From assembly GCA_002719955.1 (NCBI GenBank), contig PBFW01000072.1, forward strand, positions 102,178 through 166,177: DNA of 64,000 nt, read 5' to 3'. The notes beneath the pieces are model-generated. The model saw only the letters and a list, made by a program, of their open reading frames with translations. It was not told the DNA's origin and searched no databases. The stretch's first letter is position 1. Every line of letters begins with the position of its first letter. Made by a program: the position numbers and the translations under genes. Shown one piece after another: positions 25,714 to 35,582 of this stretch. This DNA is from Deltaproteobacteria bacterium. GTDB taxonomy: Bacteria > Myxococcota_A > UBA9160 > UBA4427.

Positions 25714-26499
25714 ATGGCCCGTCGCCTCGAAGGAAAAGTCTCGATCATCACCGGCTCGACGAGCGGACTCGGTGCCGCCACCGCCGCACAATTCGCGCAA
25801 GAGGGTGCCCGGGTCATCGTCAGCGGACGCAACAAGGAACGTGGCGAAGCCGTCGTCAAGTCGATCCTCGATTCGGGTGGAGACACGAGCTTCATCGCCT
25901 GCAATCTCGATGACGAAGCCTCGATAGAGTCCCTGATCGCCGAAGCCCTCGACCGCTACGGGCGCATCGACAACCTGATCGCCAACGCCGCAGCGACCGC
26001 AACGGCGAGCGGAGAGAAGACCGCGGGCATTCTCGACATGGACAACGAGATCCTCGAGGACTCGATCGCCACGAATATTCGCGGGATGCTCTGGCTCTTC
26101 AAGTACAGCTTGCCCGCGCTCATCGACGCCGCCCGACCCGGGGCATCCGAGACGAGCTCGATCGTCGCGATCGGCACATCCGGCACACGCAACGGCGCCC
26201 CGGGAATGCCGATCTATTTCTCTACTAAGGCGCCGGTCGAAGTGATGGTCCGCTCCCTCGCGACGGAGTTCGGCGATCGCGGCGTACGCGTGAACTGCGT
26301 GTCTTCAGGGCTCGTCCTCACGGAATCCGAGATGAAAACGATGACGGAGGAGTTTCGACAATACGTGCTGAAGCTGAATGCCCTGCCCTTTTTCGGGGAA
26401 CCCGACGATATCGCGAACGCGTGCCTCTTTCTTTCAAGCGACGAAGCGAAATACGTGACGGGTACCACCTTGACCGTGAACGGCGGAGCGGCTTTCTAG
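25714..26499 (+). CDS. SDR family oxidoreductase downstream of DUF3604
   Basis: 261 residues. TGSTSGLG, VSGRNKERG (basic end of strand two), ANAAAT in place of NNAG, Ser in AIGTSGT, Tyr and Lys in IYFSTK, and LTVNGGAAF at the C-terminus. All catalytic residues are present. It follows DUF3604 after 11 bases and its TAG overlaps the stop of the convergent DUF1214 gene (CTAG at 26496-26499). Substrate unknown. Confidence 0.88.
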   Translation: MARRLEGKVSIITGSTSGLGAATAAQFAQEGARVIVSGRNKERGEAVVKSILDSGGDTSFIACNLDDEASIESLIAEALDRYGRIDNLIANAAATATASGEKTAGILDMDNEILEDSIATNIRGMLWLFKYSLPALIDAARPGASETSSIVAIGTSGTRNGAPGMPIYFSTKAPVEVMVRSLATEFGDRGVRVNCVSSGLVLTESEMKTMTEEFRQYVLKLNALPFFGEPDDIANACLFLSSDEAKYVTGTTLTVNGGAAF

Positions 26500-27611
26500 C
26501 CCTTCACATCCGCTAGCTTCACGACCTCGGTCTTCCACTCGTCGGGCCAGCCGCCATCGGCGCTGACGATGCGTCCGAGCATGCCGCCTTCGCTATGGCC
26601 CAGCGTGTTGAGCCAATTCGGATGGCTCGGGCCCGGATCTTCGTGGGCGATCATGATCTTGATCGTGCCATCGCTCTCGCAACGAGCCGTGAACTTGTTG
26701 ACCGAGATTTCGAAGAAGCGATGTTCGAGAGATTCCATCCAGAAATCCGAGAGCTGGAGATTCCAGGTTGCGCACTCGGGCATCCCCTCGATGGTGACGG
26801 CCAGGGCTTCGTCCGGCGCGAGTTCCCAATGGCTCTGATAGTAGTGGATCGTCGGATCGCCACCCGCCGCGTGAAGCATCGGCTGATCGTGCAGGGGGAG
26901 CGCATTCAGCGTCGTCTCCTTGTACATCTTCGTCCACTGCAAACCGATTCCGACGGTCGCTTCCAGGAAACCGAGCGTCTGGTTGAATTGCTCCTCGAGC
27001 TGCATCGGGTCCAGGTTGTTATTGGGCCGCTCCGGATTCAGACACTCGATCTCGAGCTCGGCCCTCTTCTCTTTCTTACGATTTCCGAAGGTCTGCCGAA
27101 CGACCATATTCGTCGAATATTCCGTCATGGGAAGCCAATTGCCTGGCTTCTTCTCCCGGCTCATCAGGATTTCAAAGGTGCCATCATCATTGAATGTCAT
27201 CTGGCTGGAATCGATCTCGCCGGTGCTCGCCATCGCGCCCGGGCTGCCGGCCCCGGCCTTCACTCCGAGACTGAACCACTTGACCGTTCCCCGGTGGCCT
27301 GAGATCCGGTAGTCGAACCGGCTATCGATCTTGCAATTCTCGTAGTAGTTGTCGGGATTGTCGTTCAGGATCTTCTTCGTATCGTCCGCGAGCCGGTAGA
27401 ACGCGGGGAATTGAGTATCCGAGTAATCGACAGCCTGCTCGAGACCCGCGCGCAGGATCCGCGTCAAGAAGCGATATCCCAAGGCTTGATTCTGAACGTC
27501 CTTCGGCGTCCCCTCCGAACGCACGAGCGCACCCGCCGCTTTCAGGCGATCGCAGAAATCGTCCCAGATCCGACCGCTCAGGATTCGTTCTTCCGACTCA
27601 CTCAGACCCAT
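26496..27611 (-). CDS. DUF1214-like protein
   Basis: 371 residues. The N-terminal helical part contains RFLTRILRAGLEQAVDYSDTQFP and FYRLADDTKK; the C-terminal part has TFEILMSREKKPGNWLPM, HYYQSHWELAPDEALAVTIEGMPECATWNLQLSDFWMES and the closing HEDPGPSHPNWLNTLGH. This matches the DUF1214 (often paired with DUF1254) type, a family of unknown function. A second, diverged member is at 58021, also close to an SDR and a DUF3604 gene. No signal peptide is seen, so it is probably cytoplasmic. Confidence 0.72.
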   Translation of the reverse strand: MGLSESEERILSGRIWDDFCDRLKAAGALVRSEGTPKDVQNQALGYRFLTRILRAGLEQAVDYSDTQFPAFYRLADDTKKILNDNPDNYYENCKIDSRFDYRISGHRGTVKWFSLGVKAGAGSPGAMASTGEIDSSQMTFNDDGTFEILMSREKKPGNWLPMTEYSTNMVVRQTFGNRKKEKRAELEIECLNPERPNNNLDPMQLEEQFNQTLGFLEATVGIGLQWTKMYKETTLNALPLHDQPMLHAAGGDPTIHYYQSHWELAPDEALAVTIEGMPECATWNLQLSDFWMESLEHRFFEISVNKFTARCESDGTIKIMIAHEDPGPSHPNWLNTLGHSEGGMLGRIVSADGGWPDEWKTEVVKLADVKG

Positions 27612-27780
27612 TTTCGTCTCTCCCGTAGATTCATCCCGACGGCGCAGGGCGGGCTCGATTGCCCCTCCCGCCCAACGTCGAAGCGCTCGATCGACGCGAT
27701 CCTACGCTAGCGTGCAGACTTCCAAAGTCACCGTCTCCCTGCGCGTCCAATCAGCCGCAGATCGAGTCCGAGGCCCCCCG

Positions 27781-29262
27781 ATGAGTGAATCCTTTTCCAC
27801 GAGCCGCCCCTGCCCCCTGAGCGATGTCCCAGGATGGGACCTCGAGGCCGATGTCCTGATCGTGGGCTTCGGAGCGGCCGGTGCGTCCGCTGCGATCGAA
27901 GCCGCTGAATCCGGCGCCTCGATCGCGCTCTTTGAAGTCGCATCGGGCAGTGGCGGGACGAGTGCCATGGCCGGCGGCGATATCTACCTCGGCGGCAATG
28001 GCGGAACCTCCGCCCAACGGGAGAACGGCTTCGAGGACAAGACCGAGGATTTCTTTCGGTACATGATGATGGCCGGCGGGCCCGACGCCGACGAAGAGCG
28101 GGTGCGGATCTATGCAGAGGGCGCGCTCGACCACCACGAATGGCTGAAAACCCAGGGCGTTCCCTATCGCAATACCTATATCCCCGGAAAGCCCGTGATG
28201 CCTGGAACCGGCGATTGTCTGATTCTGTCCGGCAGCGAATTCGCGTGGCCATTCAAGGAGGAAGCCAAGCCCTGCCCGCGTGGCCACCTGCCCGAAGCCA
28301 TCGGGGAGACCGGTGGATTCTTCCTGCTCGATGCCCTGACGCAACGTGTGCAGGCACTCGGCGTGGATATCCATTTCGACACTCGCGCGCTCGCGCTCGT
28401 GACCAACGAAGCGGGCGCCGTCTGCGGCCTCGTCGTCGTCCAGGCGGGCCAGACGAAATTCGCGCGCGCCCGCGGTGGTGTCGTCCTGAGCACGGGCGGC
28501 TTTGCGCTCAATGAAGAAATGCTCCGACAATACGCGCCGCTCCGAAAACGCCTCGCCGACGACGGCCTCTCCGGCGGTTATGACGACGGCAGCGGGATTC
28601 GCATGGGGATGAGCGTGGGCGGAGCGGCCATCCACATGGATGAACTCTTCCTGACGCTGCCCTTCTATCCACCGGAATCCCACGTCAAAGGCATGCTCAT
28701 CAACGACAAGGGATCGCGCTTCATCAACGAAGACGCCTACGCCGGTCGGGTCGCACATTTCATCGCCAGCCAGATCGGAGATCAATTCTACCTCCTCGTC
28801 GATGACGCGATCTTCGAGCAGCCCTCGGAATATTCGAAAATCGAGATCGCCGCGGTCGGCGAGACATGGGGAGAAGTGGAAGCCGAACTCGGAATGCCTG
28901 CGGGCACCCTCGTCGCGAGCGTCGAAGTCTATAACCGCCATGCCGCCAGGGGAGAGGATCCCCTGTTCCTGAAGGACTCAAATTGGCTCAAGGCACTCGA
29001 CGAGCCGCCCTTCGCCGCACTCGCGTGTCACCTGAAGGAGGCCTATTACCCCTTCTTCACGCTCGGTGGTTTAAGCGTTCAACCAACCGGCGAGGTCCTG
29101 ACGACCGATGGTGGAGTCATTCCCGGAGTCTACGCGGCGGGTCGAACGGCATGTGGCCTGCCGCGCTGGGGCAAGGGATACAGCTCGGGGATGTCGCTCG
29201 GAGATTGTACTTTCTTCGGAAGGAAGGCGGGGCTGTCGGCAGCCAGGCGCAGCTCGGAATAA
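27781..29262 (+). CDS. FAD-binding dehydrogenase, 3-ketosteroid dehydrogenase/fumarate reductase flavoprotein family
   Basis: 493 residues from the ATG at 27781 with GAGG upstream; a GTG at 27712 would add 23 unsupported residues. The FAD motif GFGAAG lies at 29-34 and is followed by EAAESGASIALFE and SGGTSAMAGGDIYLGG. RGGVVLSTGGFALNEEM sits mid-protein, and the C-terminus has AAGRTACG and GYSSGMSLGDCTFFGRKAG. This is the succinate dehydrogenase flavoprotein/KstD group that introduces or reduces ring double bonds. It has a divergent promoter with the DUF1214 gene. Steroid activity is plausible, not proven. Confidence 0.83.
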   Translation: MSESFSTSRPCPLSDVPGWDLEADVLIVGFGAAGASAAIEAAESGASIALFEVASGSGGTSAMAGGDIYLGGNGGTSAQRENGFEDKTEDFFRYMMMAGGPDADEERVRIYAEGALDHHEWLKTQGVPYRNTYIPGKPVMPGTGDCLILSGSEFAWPFKEEAKPCPRGHLPEAIGETGGFFLLDALTQRVQALGVDIHFDTRALALVTNEAGAVCGLVVVQAGQTKFARARGGVVLSTGGFALNEEMLRQYAPLRKRLADDGLSGGYDDGSGIRMGMSVGGAAIHMDELFLTLPFYPPESHVKGMLINDKGSRFINEDAYAGRVAHFIASQIGDQFYLLVDDAIFEQPSEYSKIEIAAVGETWGEVEAELGMPAGTLVASVEVYNRHAARGEDPLFLKDSNWLKALDEPPFAALACHLKEAYYPFFTLGGLSVQPTGEVLTTDGGVIPGVYAAGRTACGLPRWGKGYSSGMSLGDCTFFGRKAGLSAARRSSE

Positions 29263-29382
29263 CTCCCCTCGAAAACGAGCGGCTATCGCGATGGAATCCG
29301 CGCTGGAAGCCAAGAAACAGATCCATCGAACCGAAATTCGATGTGGACACACGGCATCCACCTCGAACCGCATTCATTCCGC

Positions 29383-30366
29383 CTAGGCGACCCGATTGCG
29401 GACCTCTCCCCCAGCCTCCCAGCCACTGAGTCCCTCGATCAGGATCCGGCCCATTCCGAGCCGAGCCTCGATCGTGGAACTACCGATATGTGGGACCATG
29501 AAGACGTTCGGAAAATCGAAATAGCGCGCATCCACCTTCGGCTCGCCGGCGAAAACATCGAGCCCGGCGGCCCAGACCCGCCCTTCGCGGAGGGCGTCGA
29601 CGAGGGCATCGTCGTCAACCACATCCCCGCGTGCGATATTCACCAGGATCATGCCGGCCTTCGCCCGAGACAGGAGCGCGTCATCGACGATTCTCCGTGT
29701 CTCTTCGGTCGACGGGCAGGCCAGCATCAGGATATCGCTCTCGGCCACCAACTCACCAGCTGTCGCGCGATAGCCTTCGGCCAGCGGATGGCCTTCCGGG
29801 AGCGGGCGCCGATTGCAGTAGAGGATTTCCATCCCCAGGGCGCTGGCGCGCCTCGCAATCCGCTCACCGATATCTCCCATACCGAGGATGCCGAGACTCC
29901 GCCCTGAGAGCTGAACGCCCACGAGCTGAGTCGGATTCCAGCCCGACCATGAGCGACTCCGCAGGAGGGCGATGCTCTCGGTCGCGCGCCGAGCGGCCCC
30001 CAGCATGAGGAAGATCGCATTCTCCGCGACCGAGTCCGCCAAAACGCCGGGCGTGTTGAAAACCGCTAGTCCACGATCGGCAGCCGCCCCCAAATCGACG
30101 TGGTCGGTGCCTACGGAATAGGTCGCGAGCGCGCGCAGCCCTCGTGGAAGCGCCCGGATCACCTCGGACCCCATCGGAACATCTAGGGAGAAGATCACAG
30201 CATCGAAATGCTCGCCGCGGCCGCTCCGCGTGATGAGTTCGGCGACCGGATCGCCTCCCCGCTCGGCGAAGGTCGCGTCGAAGGCAAGCGTCAGCTCGGC
30301 CCGAACCTCATCGATGAAGGTCGAGGCGACGAAGACCGCGAGCCGCTTCCCCTGTCCTCCGTTCAC
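29383..30366 (-). CDS. D-isomer-specific 2-hydroxyacid dehydrogenase
   Basis: 327 residues. The nucleotide-binding motif LGMGDIG is in the middle, with the catalytic triad in order: Arg in VNIARGD, Glu in FAGEP, and His in VPHIGSST. ATYSVGTDHVDL and NTPGVL are also typical of glyoxylate/hydroxypyruvate reductases and D-glycerate dehydrogenases. Convergent with the FAD dehydrogenase gene and just downstream of the RND gene, but on the same strand as it (33-base gap), so read-through is possible. It could feed the glycerate kinase-like enzyme at 1732; inference. Confidence 0.9.
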   Translation of the reverse strand: MNGGQGKRLAVFVASTFIDEVRAELTLAFDATFAERGGDPVAELITRSGRGEHFDAVIFSLDVPMGSEVIRALPRGLRALATYSVGTDHVDLGAAADRGLAVFNTPGVLADSVAENAIFLMLGAARRATESIALLRSRSWSGWNPTQLVGVQLSGRSLGILGMGDIGERIARRASALGMEILYCNRRPLPEGHPLAEGYRATAGELVAESDILMLACPSTEETRRIVDDALLSRAKAGMILVNIARGDVVDDDALVDALREGRVWAAGLDVFAGEPKVDARYFDFPNVFMVPHIGSSTIEARLGMGRILIEGLSGWEAGGEVRNRVA

Positions 30367-30399
30367 GAATCCTCCGTGCCGATCCCCATCGCTCCAGCA

Positions 30400-33300
30400 T
30401 CAGGCTAGCTGTTCGCTGCCCACAGCCGAATCGTCTTGCCGGGTGAAGAAGACGCGCACTCGCTCGAGGCCGAGATAGAAGACCGGCACGATCAGGAGAG
30501 TCAACAACATCGATGTGAACATCCCCGCTGCCGTAGCCACCGCCATCGGCGCCCTCGTCTCCGACCCCGCGCCAAATCCGACCGCGGTGGGCAGAACCCC
30601 GAAGATCATCGATAGCGCCGTCATCAAGACCGGCCGCATGCGCACGGGGGCCGCCTTTCTCATCGCCTCCTCGGGCGAGAGCCCCTCTTCGCGCAGCTGA
30701 TTCGCATAGTCGACGAGCAGGATCGAATTCTTCGTGACGAGCCCGATCAACAATACGATCCCGATCATGCTGAAGAGATTGAGCGACATGTCGAAGAGCC
30801 AGAGGCCACCCAATGCGCCAACCATCGAGAAGGGCAGAGCGGCCATCACGATCAGGGGCTGGAGGAAACTCTCGAATTGTGCCGCCAGGACCATATAAAT
30901 GACGAGCACCGCCAGCCCGAGCATCATCATGAATTGTTCGCCGGACTCACGCATCGCCTCCGCATCGCCGGCGAGACGAAGCGTCATCGTGGGCGGCAAG
31001 ACCTCAGCAGCGATCCGCTGGGCCCGCTCGACGGCATCACCGAGGGCGAGCCCTTCGAGGCTGGCCATCAACTCGACACTCCGCACTCGATCCGTCCGGG
31101 TGATTGCGGACGCGGTAGCACTCCGCTCGACCGTCACGACATTGCGCAAATCAACCAGCTCGCCATTTCGCGCTCGAACCCAGAGATTCCCCACGTCTTC
31201 CAGGGTACCGCGGTTGCCCTCTTCCATCCGGATTCGAACGTCGTGCCGCTCTTCGCCATCTCGGTAGGTCGCGATATCGAGTCCGCCGATCATGGCGTGT
31301 ACGATCTCGGCGACCGTAGCGGCATCGATTCCAAGTGCCGCAGCCTTGTCGCGGTCCGGCACGACGAGCGCCTCGGGGAGTCCCACGCGCAGGCTCTTTT
31401 CGAGATCGACCATACCACCCTCGGCGGCTAGACGGGCGAGCATCAAATCGGAATAACGATCGAGTTCCTCGAGACTCGCCGCACCGACGATCTCGATCTG
31501 AAAATCGCGATCACTCGAGGCCATTGGATCGACGATCGCAAAATCCTGTCCGGGAATCTTCGAAAAGGCCAGGCGGGCCGCGCGCATGATCTCTTCCGAG
31601 CTTCGCGTTCTGAGGTCTCGGGCCTGCAGGCGGATATTCAAGAAACCATCGCTGGGCCCCCCGATATCCATACTCGTCGGACCGATCGCCCCGAAGACGG
31701 AAGCCGTCTCGGGCTGGGCCATCAGCCAAGCCTCGTTCTGTTCGAGAATCTTCAGCGTGCCCGCGAGAGAGGTGCCGGGCGGCGTGCGAAATTCGACCGA
31801 AATGAAGCCCGAATCCGAACTCGGGAAGAATTCCCCCTTGAGCTGCGAACCAGCGAGAACGGCGATGGCGATGGCCGCGATCGCGATGAGCGTCGTCCGC
31901 CCCCGATTCGCGAGTGTCCAATCCAGAGTCGAGGCATAAGCCTCTTCGAGATCCTGGAACCATTTCTCCAATCGGTCGTAGAGACTCCCGACCTCGCGCT
32001 GCTTCGGAGGCGGCATGCGAGCCGCGAGCATCGGCGTCAGTGTGAGGGCAACGACGAGGGAGATGATCACGGCGACCGCAACGGTGACGCCGAACTCGGT
32101 CAGGAAGCTGCCCATCTGCCCACTCGCGAAAGCAACCGGGAGGAAAACCGCGGCGACGGAAAAAGTAGCCGCGATGGCGGCGAAGGTGATCTCGCGCGTG
32201 CCGTCGCGGGCGGCAACGAATGCCGATTTTCCGAGCTCCCGATGGCGCTCGATATTCTCGAGGACGATGATCGCATCGTCGATCACGACACCGATCGCGA
32301 GGGTCAAGCCCAACAGCGTCATCGTGTTGAGTGTAAAGTCGAAGATCCAGATCATGCCGAAAGTCGTGACCAGCGAAAGTGGAATCGCCGCCGCCACGAT
32401 CATCGTGGGCCGCGTTCGCCGCATGAAGATGAACACCACGACGACCGCGAGCAGGCCACCCATCCAGAGCGCCTCGATCGTCTCCTCGAAGGACTCCCGA
32501 ATCGTTCGCGAGTTATCGATGAAGCCCTCCTGCCCGATGATGTCAATCCCGTCGGGTGTCCGCCCGCGGATCAAATCCATGCGCCGATAAAACTCATCGA
32601 CGATGGCCACGGTATTCCCATCCGACTGTTTCTTGACGGCAATCGCCAGCCCCGGCTTGCCGTTCATGTGCGACGCCTTCCGAACATCCTCGGAGCCATC
32701 CTCGATTCGGGCGACGTCCTGCAGGCGAATCGGCGCATCTCCTTCCCAGGACACGACCATACGGGCGAGTTCGTCGATGGAGCGAAACTCCGCGTCGGTC
32801 TTGAGTGCCCATTCGACCGAGGAGCCCTCTACGAACCCACCGGGCCGCTCCACATGCTCGCGACGCAGAGCCATCAGGACATCACTCACCGAGAGTCCCC
32901 GAGCACGCAGCGCGTCGGGCTTGATCCAGATCCGGATATTGCGCTCGAGGTCTCCGTAGATTTCGGCACCCGCCGCACCGGGAATGCTCTCGATCATCGG
33001 TTTGATATGTCGATCCACGTACTCGGTCGTTTCGGTGATCGGAAGATCCGACATGATCGGTGCGTAGATGATCGGGAACATCGAGAAGTCGGCCTTGCCG
33101 AGAATCGGCGGATCGATCTCGTCCGGCAGCTGATTCATGCTCATGTTGATCTTGTCGCGCACGTCCTGAGCGGCGACATCAAGATCGTGGTCGAGTTCGA
33201 ACTCCATCATGACGCGCCCCATGCCCTGGGCCGAAGTCGAAAAGGTGTGGCGAACGCCCTCGATCGTGGCGAAGGCTTCCTCGAGCACGTCGACGATCTC

Positions 33301-33483
33301 GTCCTCGATCGTCGTCGGCGAGGCCCCCTCCATCATGATCATGACACCGACGTAGGGAAAGGTCATGTCGGGAAATCGATCGATTCCGAGACGCATGAAA
33401 CCCATGATCCCAAACACCGCCAACGCAAGGGTCATCATCCATGTCAGGACGGGCCGATCGATCGCAAGCTCGGAGAGGCTCAC
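30400..33483 (-). CDS. RND efflux transporter, AcrB/MexB-like inner membrane pump
   Basis: 1027 residues from a GTG start that overlaps the stop of the adaptor gene (GTGA at 33480-33483). Twelve transmembrane helices in two halves and two large periplasmic loops are evident. Helix-four motif TLLGLTLAIGVVIDDAIIVLENI and its second-half counterpart LIGLVTKNSILLVDYANQ are characteristic. The opening is SLSELAIDRPVLTWMMTLALAVFGIMGF. The central VVIDDAI carries Asp pairs used for proton transfer in hydrophobe/amphiphile pumps. No outer membrane factor gene lies in the operon. Probably exports hydrophobic compounds. Confidence 0.94.
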   Translation of the reverse strand: MSLSELAIDRPVLTWMMTLALAVFGIMGFMRLGIDRFPDMTFPYVGVMIMMEGASPTTIEDEIVDVLEEAFATIEGVRHTFSTSAQGMGRVMMEFELDHDLDVAAQDVRDKINMSMNQLPDEIDPPILGKADFSMFPIIYAPIMSDLPITETTEYVDRHIKPMIESIPGAAGAEIYGDLERNIRIWIKPDALRARGLSVSDVLMALRREHVERPGGFVEGSSVEWALKTDAEFRSIDELARMVVSWEGDAPIRLQDVARIEDGSEDVRKASHMNGKPGLAIAVKKQSDGNTVAIVDEFYRRMDLIRGRTPDGIDIIGQEGFIDNSRTIRESFEETIEALWMGGLLAVVVVFIFMRRTRPTMIVAAAIPLSLVTTFGMIWIFDFTLNTMTLLGLTLAIGVVIDDAIIVLENIERHRELGKSAFVAARDGTREITFAAIAATFSVAAVFLPVAFASGQMGSFLTEFGVTVAVAVIISLVVALTLTPMLAARMPPPKQREVGSLYDRLEKWFQDLEEAYASTLDWTLANRGRTTLIAIAAIAIAVLAGSQLKGEFFPSSDSGFISVEFRTPPGTSLAGTLKILEQNEAWLMAQPETASVFGAIGPTSMDIGGPSDGFLNIRLQARDLRTRSSEEIMRAARLAFSKIPGQDFAIVDPMASSDRDFQIEIVGAASLEELDRYSDLMLARLAAEGGMVDLEKSLRVGLPEALVVPDRDKAAALGIDAATVAEIVHAMIGGLDIATYRDGEERHDVRIRMEEGNRGTLEDVGNLWVRARNGELVDLRNVVTVERSATASAITRTDRVRSVELMASLEGLALGDAVERAQRIAAEVLPPTMTLRLAGDAEAMRESGEQFMMMLGLAVLVIYMVLAAQFESFLQPLIVMAALPFSMVGALGGLWLFDMSLNLFSMIGIVLLIGLVTKNSILLVDYANQLREEGLSPEEAMRKAAPVRMRPVLMTALSMIFGVLPTAVGFGAGSETRAPMAVATAAGMFTSMLLTLLIVPVFYLGLERVRVFFTRQDDSAVGSEQLA

Positions 33484-34688
33484 GAGTCCTTGCCTCGCTT
33501 CCCGGTCCCCGCCGTCGTCATGGGCGGGGGCGCGCCTTCGCGAACGACGACCGTCATGCCGTCGGCGAGTCCACCATGTCCGCTGCGAATGATCCGGTCG
33601 CCCTCGCGCACGTCACCGCGAACCTCGATCATGTCATTGACCATCGCGCCACTTTCGACGGCCACGCGCTCCACGCGATCGCCGTCGATCAGACGATAGA
33701 GCGAGGCACCACCGGCGCGCTGAAGCAGCGCTTCCGCCGGAACCATCAGCACGTTCTCGCGCCGTGCGACTCCGAGATTCACTCGCGCGAAGAGCCCTGG
33801 CCGCAACAGGGCTTCCGAATTGTCGACTTCCGCCTTGACCCGAAGCGTGCGCGTCGCAGGGTCGACGACCGGAGCGACGAAGGTCACGACCCCGCCGAAG
33901 GTCCGGTTCGGAAAAGCGCCGACGGCGATGGAAACACGCTGCCCCAATCGCACTCGCTCGGTATCGAGTTCTGTCAAGCTGAAGAGCGCTTCCAGCGGAT
34001 CGAGCGAAACCAGCTCGAAGAGCTCGGTTCCGGGCTGAACGAACTCGCCGAGTTCGACCGAACGGCGAGCCACGAACCCCGCAAAGGGTGCCGCCACACT
34101 CGAATCAGCGACCACCCGCCGCGCCACCCCGACCGCCGCCTCTTCGGCACGCACGGCGGATTGCGCCAAGGCCAGCGCTGTTTCCGCCTCTTCGAGCTGT
34201 TGGATCGAAGACACGCTCTGCGAGCGAAGCTCGCGAATCCGCTTTGCCTGGCTACGTTCCTTACGAAGATTCGCGCGCGCCTGGGCCAATTCCGCTTCGG
34301 CCGCTGCGAGGTCGAGCTTGCGTCTTTCTGGATCGATCTCAAGAACGACCGCAGAGGCTTCCACGGCCCCTCCCTCGTCGACGGAGAGCTCCGTCACGCG
34401 ACCCGCCACTTCAGCGGCGATCATCGTATGGAAGCGCGCTTGCAGATCGCCACTCGCGCGGATCTCCTCATCGAGCGCTACCGCCTCCACACGAAAGACG
34501 GAAACCGAAGGCAAGAGCTCTTCGACCTTCTTTTCGTCCTCAGAACAGCCCCCGAGCAGGAGGAGGCACATCGAAAGGAGTGCGGCAACGAGGGGGATCG
34601 GCCTTGCACCCCCAGAACGCACGCAGACCGATCGACCCACACGACGGGCCGCCTCGGTGATCGGTTGGTTCGAACTGAAAGCCGTCAT
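33480..34688 (-). CDS. RND periplasmic adaptor (membrane fusion) lipoprotein
   Basis: 402 residues. The N-terminal hydrophobic stretch PLVAALLSMCLLLLGGC gives a lipobox with Cys at about 48. The lipoyl/beta-barrel parts read RFHTMIAAEVAGRVTELSVDEGGAVEA, then a helical hairpin with AAEAELAQARANLRKERSQAKRIREL, then APFAGFVARRSVELGEFVQPG. It overlaps the regulator gene upstream (ATGA at 34685-34688) and the pump gene downstream, so the three are co-translated. It should bridge the pump to an outer membrane channel encoded elsewhere. Confidence 0.93.
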   Translation of the reverse strand: MTAFSSNQPITEAARRVGRSVCVRSGGARPIPLVAALLSMCLLLLGGCSEDEKKVEELLPSVSVFRVEAVALDEEIRASGDLQARFHTMIAAEVAGRVTELSVDEGGAVEASAVVLEIDPERRKLDLAAAEAELAQARANLRKERSQAKRIRELRSQSVSSIQQLEEAETALALAQSAVRAEEAAVGVARRVVADSSVAAPFAGFVARRSVELGEFVQPGTELFELVSLDPLEALFSLTELDTERVRLGQRVSIAVGAFPNRTFGGVVTFVAPVVDPATRTLRVKAEVDNSEALLRPGLFARVNLGVARRENVLMVPAEALLQRAGGASLYRLIDGDRVERVAVESGAMVNDMIEVRGDVREGDRIIRSGHGGLADGMTVVVREGAPPPMTTAGTGKRGKDS

Positions 34689-35347
34689 TGCGACGTATTC
34701 TCCATCTCGGCCATACCGAGAAACAAGGCGTCCAGCGCTCGTTCGGCGAGGCTGTCTTCCAAATTGAAGTCGGGCTGCGTCATGCGAAGCGAGACGAGTC
34801 CGTAGGCGAGCGCCCAGAGGATCTGTCCCGCGCTATTCGTGTCGAAGGGACCGAGATCCCCACTGTCGCCGAAACGCTCCATGGCGCTCTCGATGCAGCT
34901 CTGGATCCGAGCCATCGCCTCGGGCATGCGGCTCTCGCCTTTGCGCGAGAGCGTCCACATGAGACGCGTAAAGGTCTGGTGATCCGTGCTGAACTCGAAA
35001 TAGGCCATCAGCATGGCGCGCAGGTCGTCCTGAGGTTCGCCGGTCGGAGCGATCCCCTCGAGTTGATCCGCGAGCCGTGCGACGCGCTCCTCGAGGAGCG
35101 CGTCGATCAGACCGTCCTTGTCCCCGAAATAGTGGTAAACCGTCGGCGCCGAATACCCCGATCGCTCAGCGAGGCTCCGGATCGAGAAACCCGAGCCGTT
35201 CTTCTCGATCATCAACGCTTCGGTCGCATCGAGGATCACGCGCCGCGCCTCCCGGCGCTGACGCTCGCGACGCTGCCCGATTCGAGGGCGAGGCTCGTCG
35301 GCCGCTGCAGACGCTGCCTCCAGGGGCGGACGGGACGACGAACTCAT
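34685..35347 (-). CDS. TetR/AcrR-family regulator of the RND operon
   Basis: 220 residues. A basic leader (RRERQRREARR) precedes the helix-turn-helix VILDATEALMIEKNGSGFSIRSLAERSGYSAPTVYHYFGDKDGLI. The C-terminal domain is helical with a TetR_C-like DPF end. As the first gene of an operon with pump and adaptor genes overlapping it, it is expected to be a local repressor relieved by a pump substrate. A 20-bp imperfect palindrome lies 16 bases upstream of the start. Confidence 0.9.
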   Translation of the reverse strand: MSSSSRPPLEAASAAADEPRPRIGQRRERQRREARRVILDATEALMIEKNGSGFSIRSLAERSGYSAPTVYHYFGDKDGLIDALLEERVARLADQLEGIAPTGEPQDDLRAMLMAYFEFSTDHQTFTRLMWTLSRKGESRMPEAMARIQSCIESAMERFGDSGDLGPFDTNSAGQILWALAYGLVSLRMTQPDFNLEDSLAERALDALFLGMAEMENTSQ

Positions 35348-35363
35348 TTAACGGAAACCTATA

Positions 35364-35402
35364 GACTTGATGATCGGTCAGTCGATTGAACAAGGTTATA
35401 TA
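35364..35402 (-). promoter_or_regulatory. Candidate operator and -10 box of the efflux operon
   Basis: GACT-N4-GATC-N4-AGTC (35364-35383) is a symmetric 20-bp element. On the minus strand it follows a TATATA box (35397-35402), so it would cover the transcription start. Only 16 bases separate it from the TetR start codon, leaving a short leader. Autoregulation is inferred from position. Confidence 0.42.
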
Positions 35403-35582
35403 GCCATTCGGATATCTCTTGGACACCCCCATCACAGGAATGACGTGAAATAAACCCACTTCACTCACGATTCGGAAGCGATTCGGTAGTGGAATCAGCC
35501 GAAACCACCCGAAATCACCCGCAGGGCAGAGCCCCGCAAGCTCCTGATTCCCCTCGCGGAACCGACCGAGATTCGATCGCGA

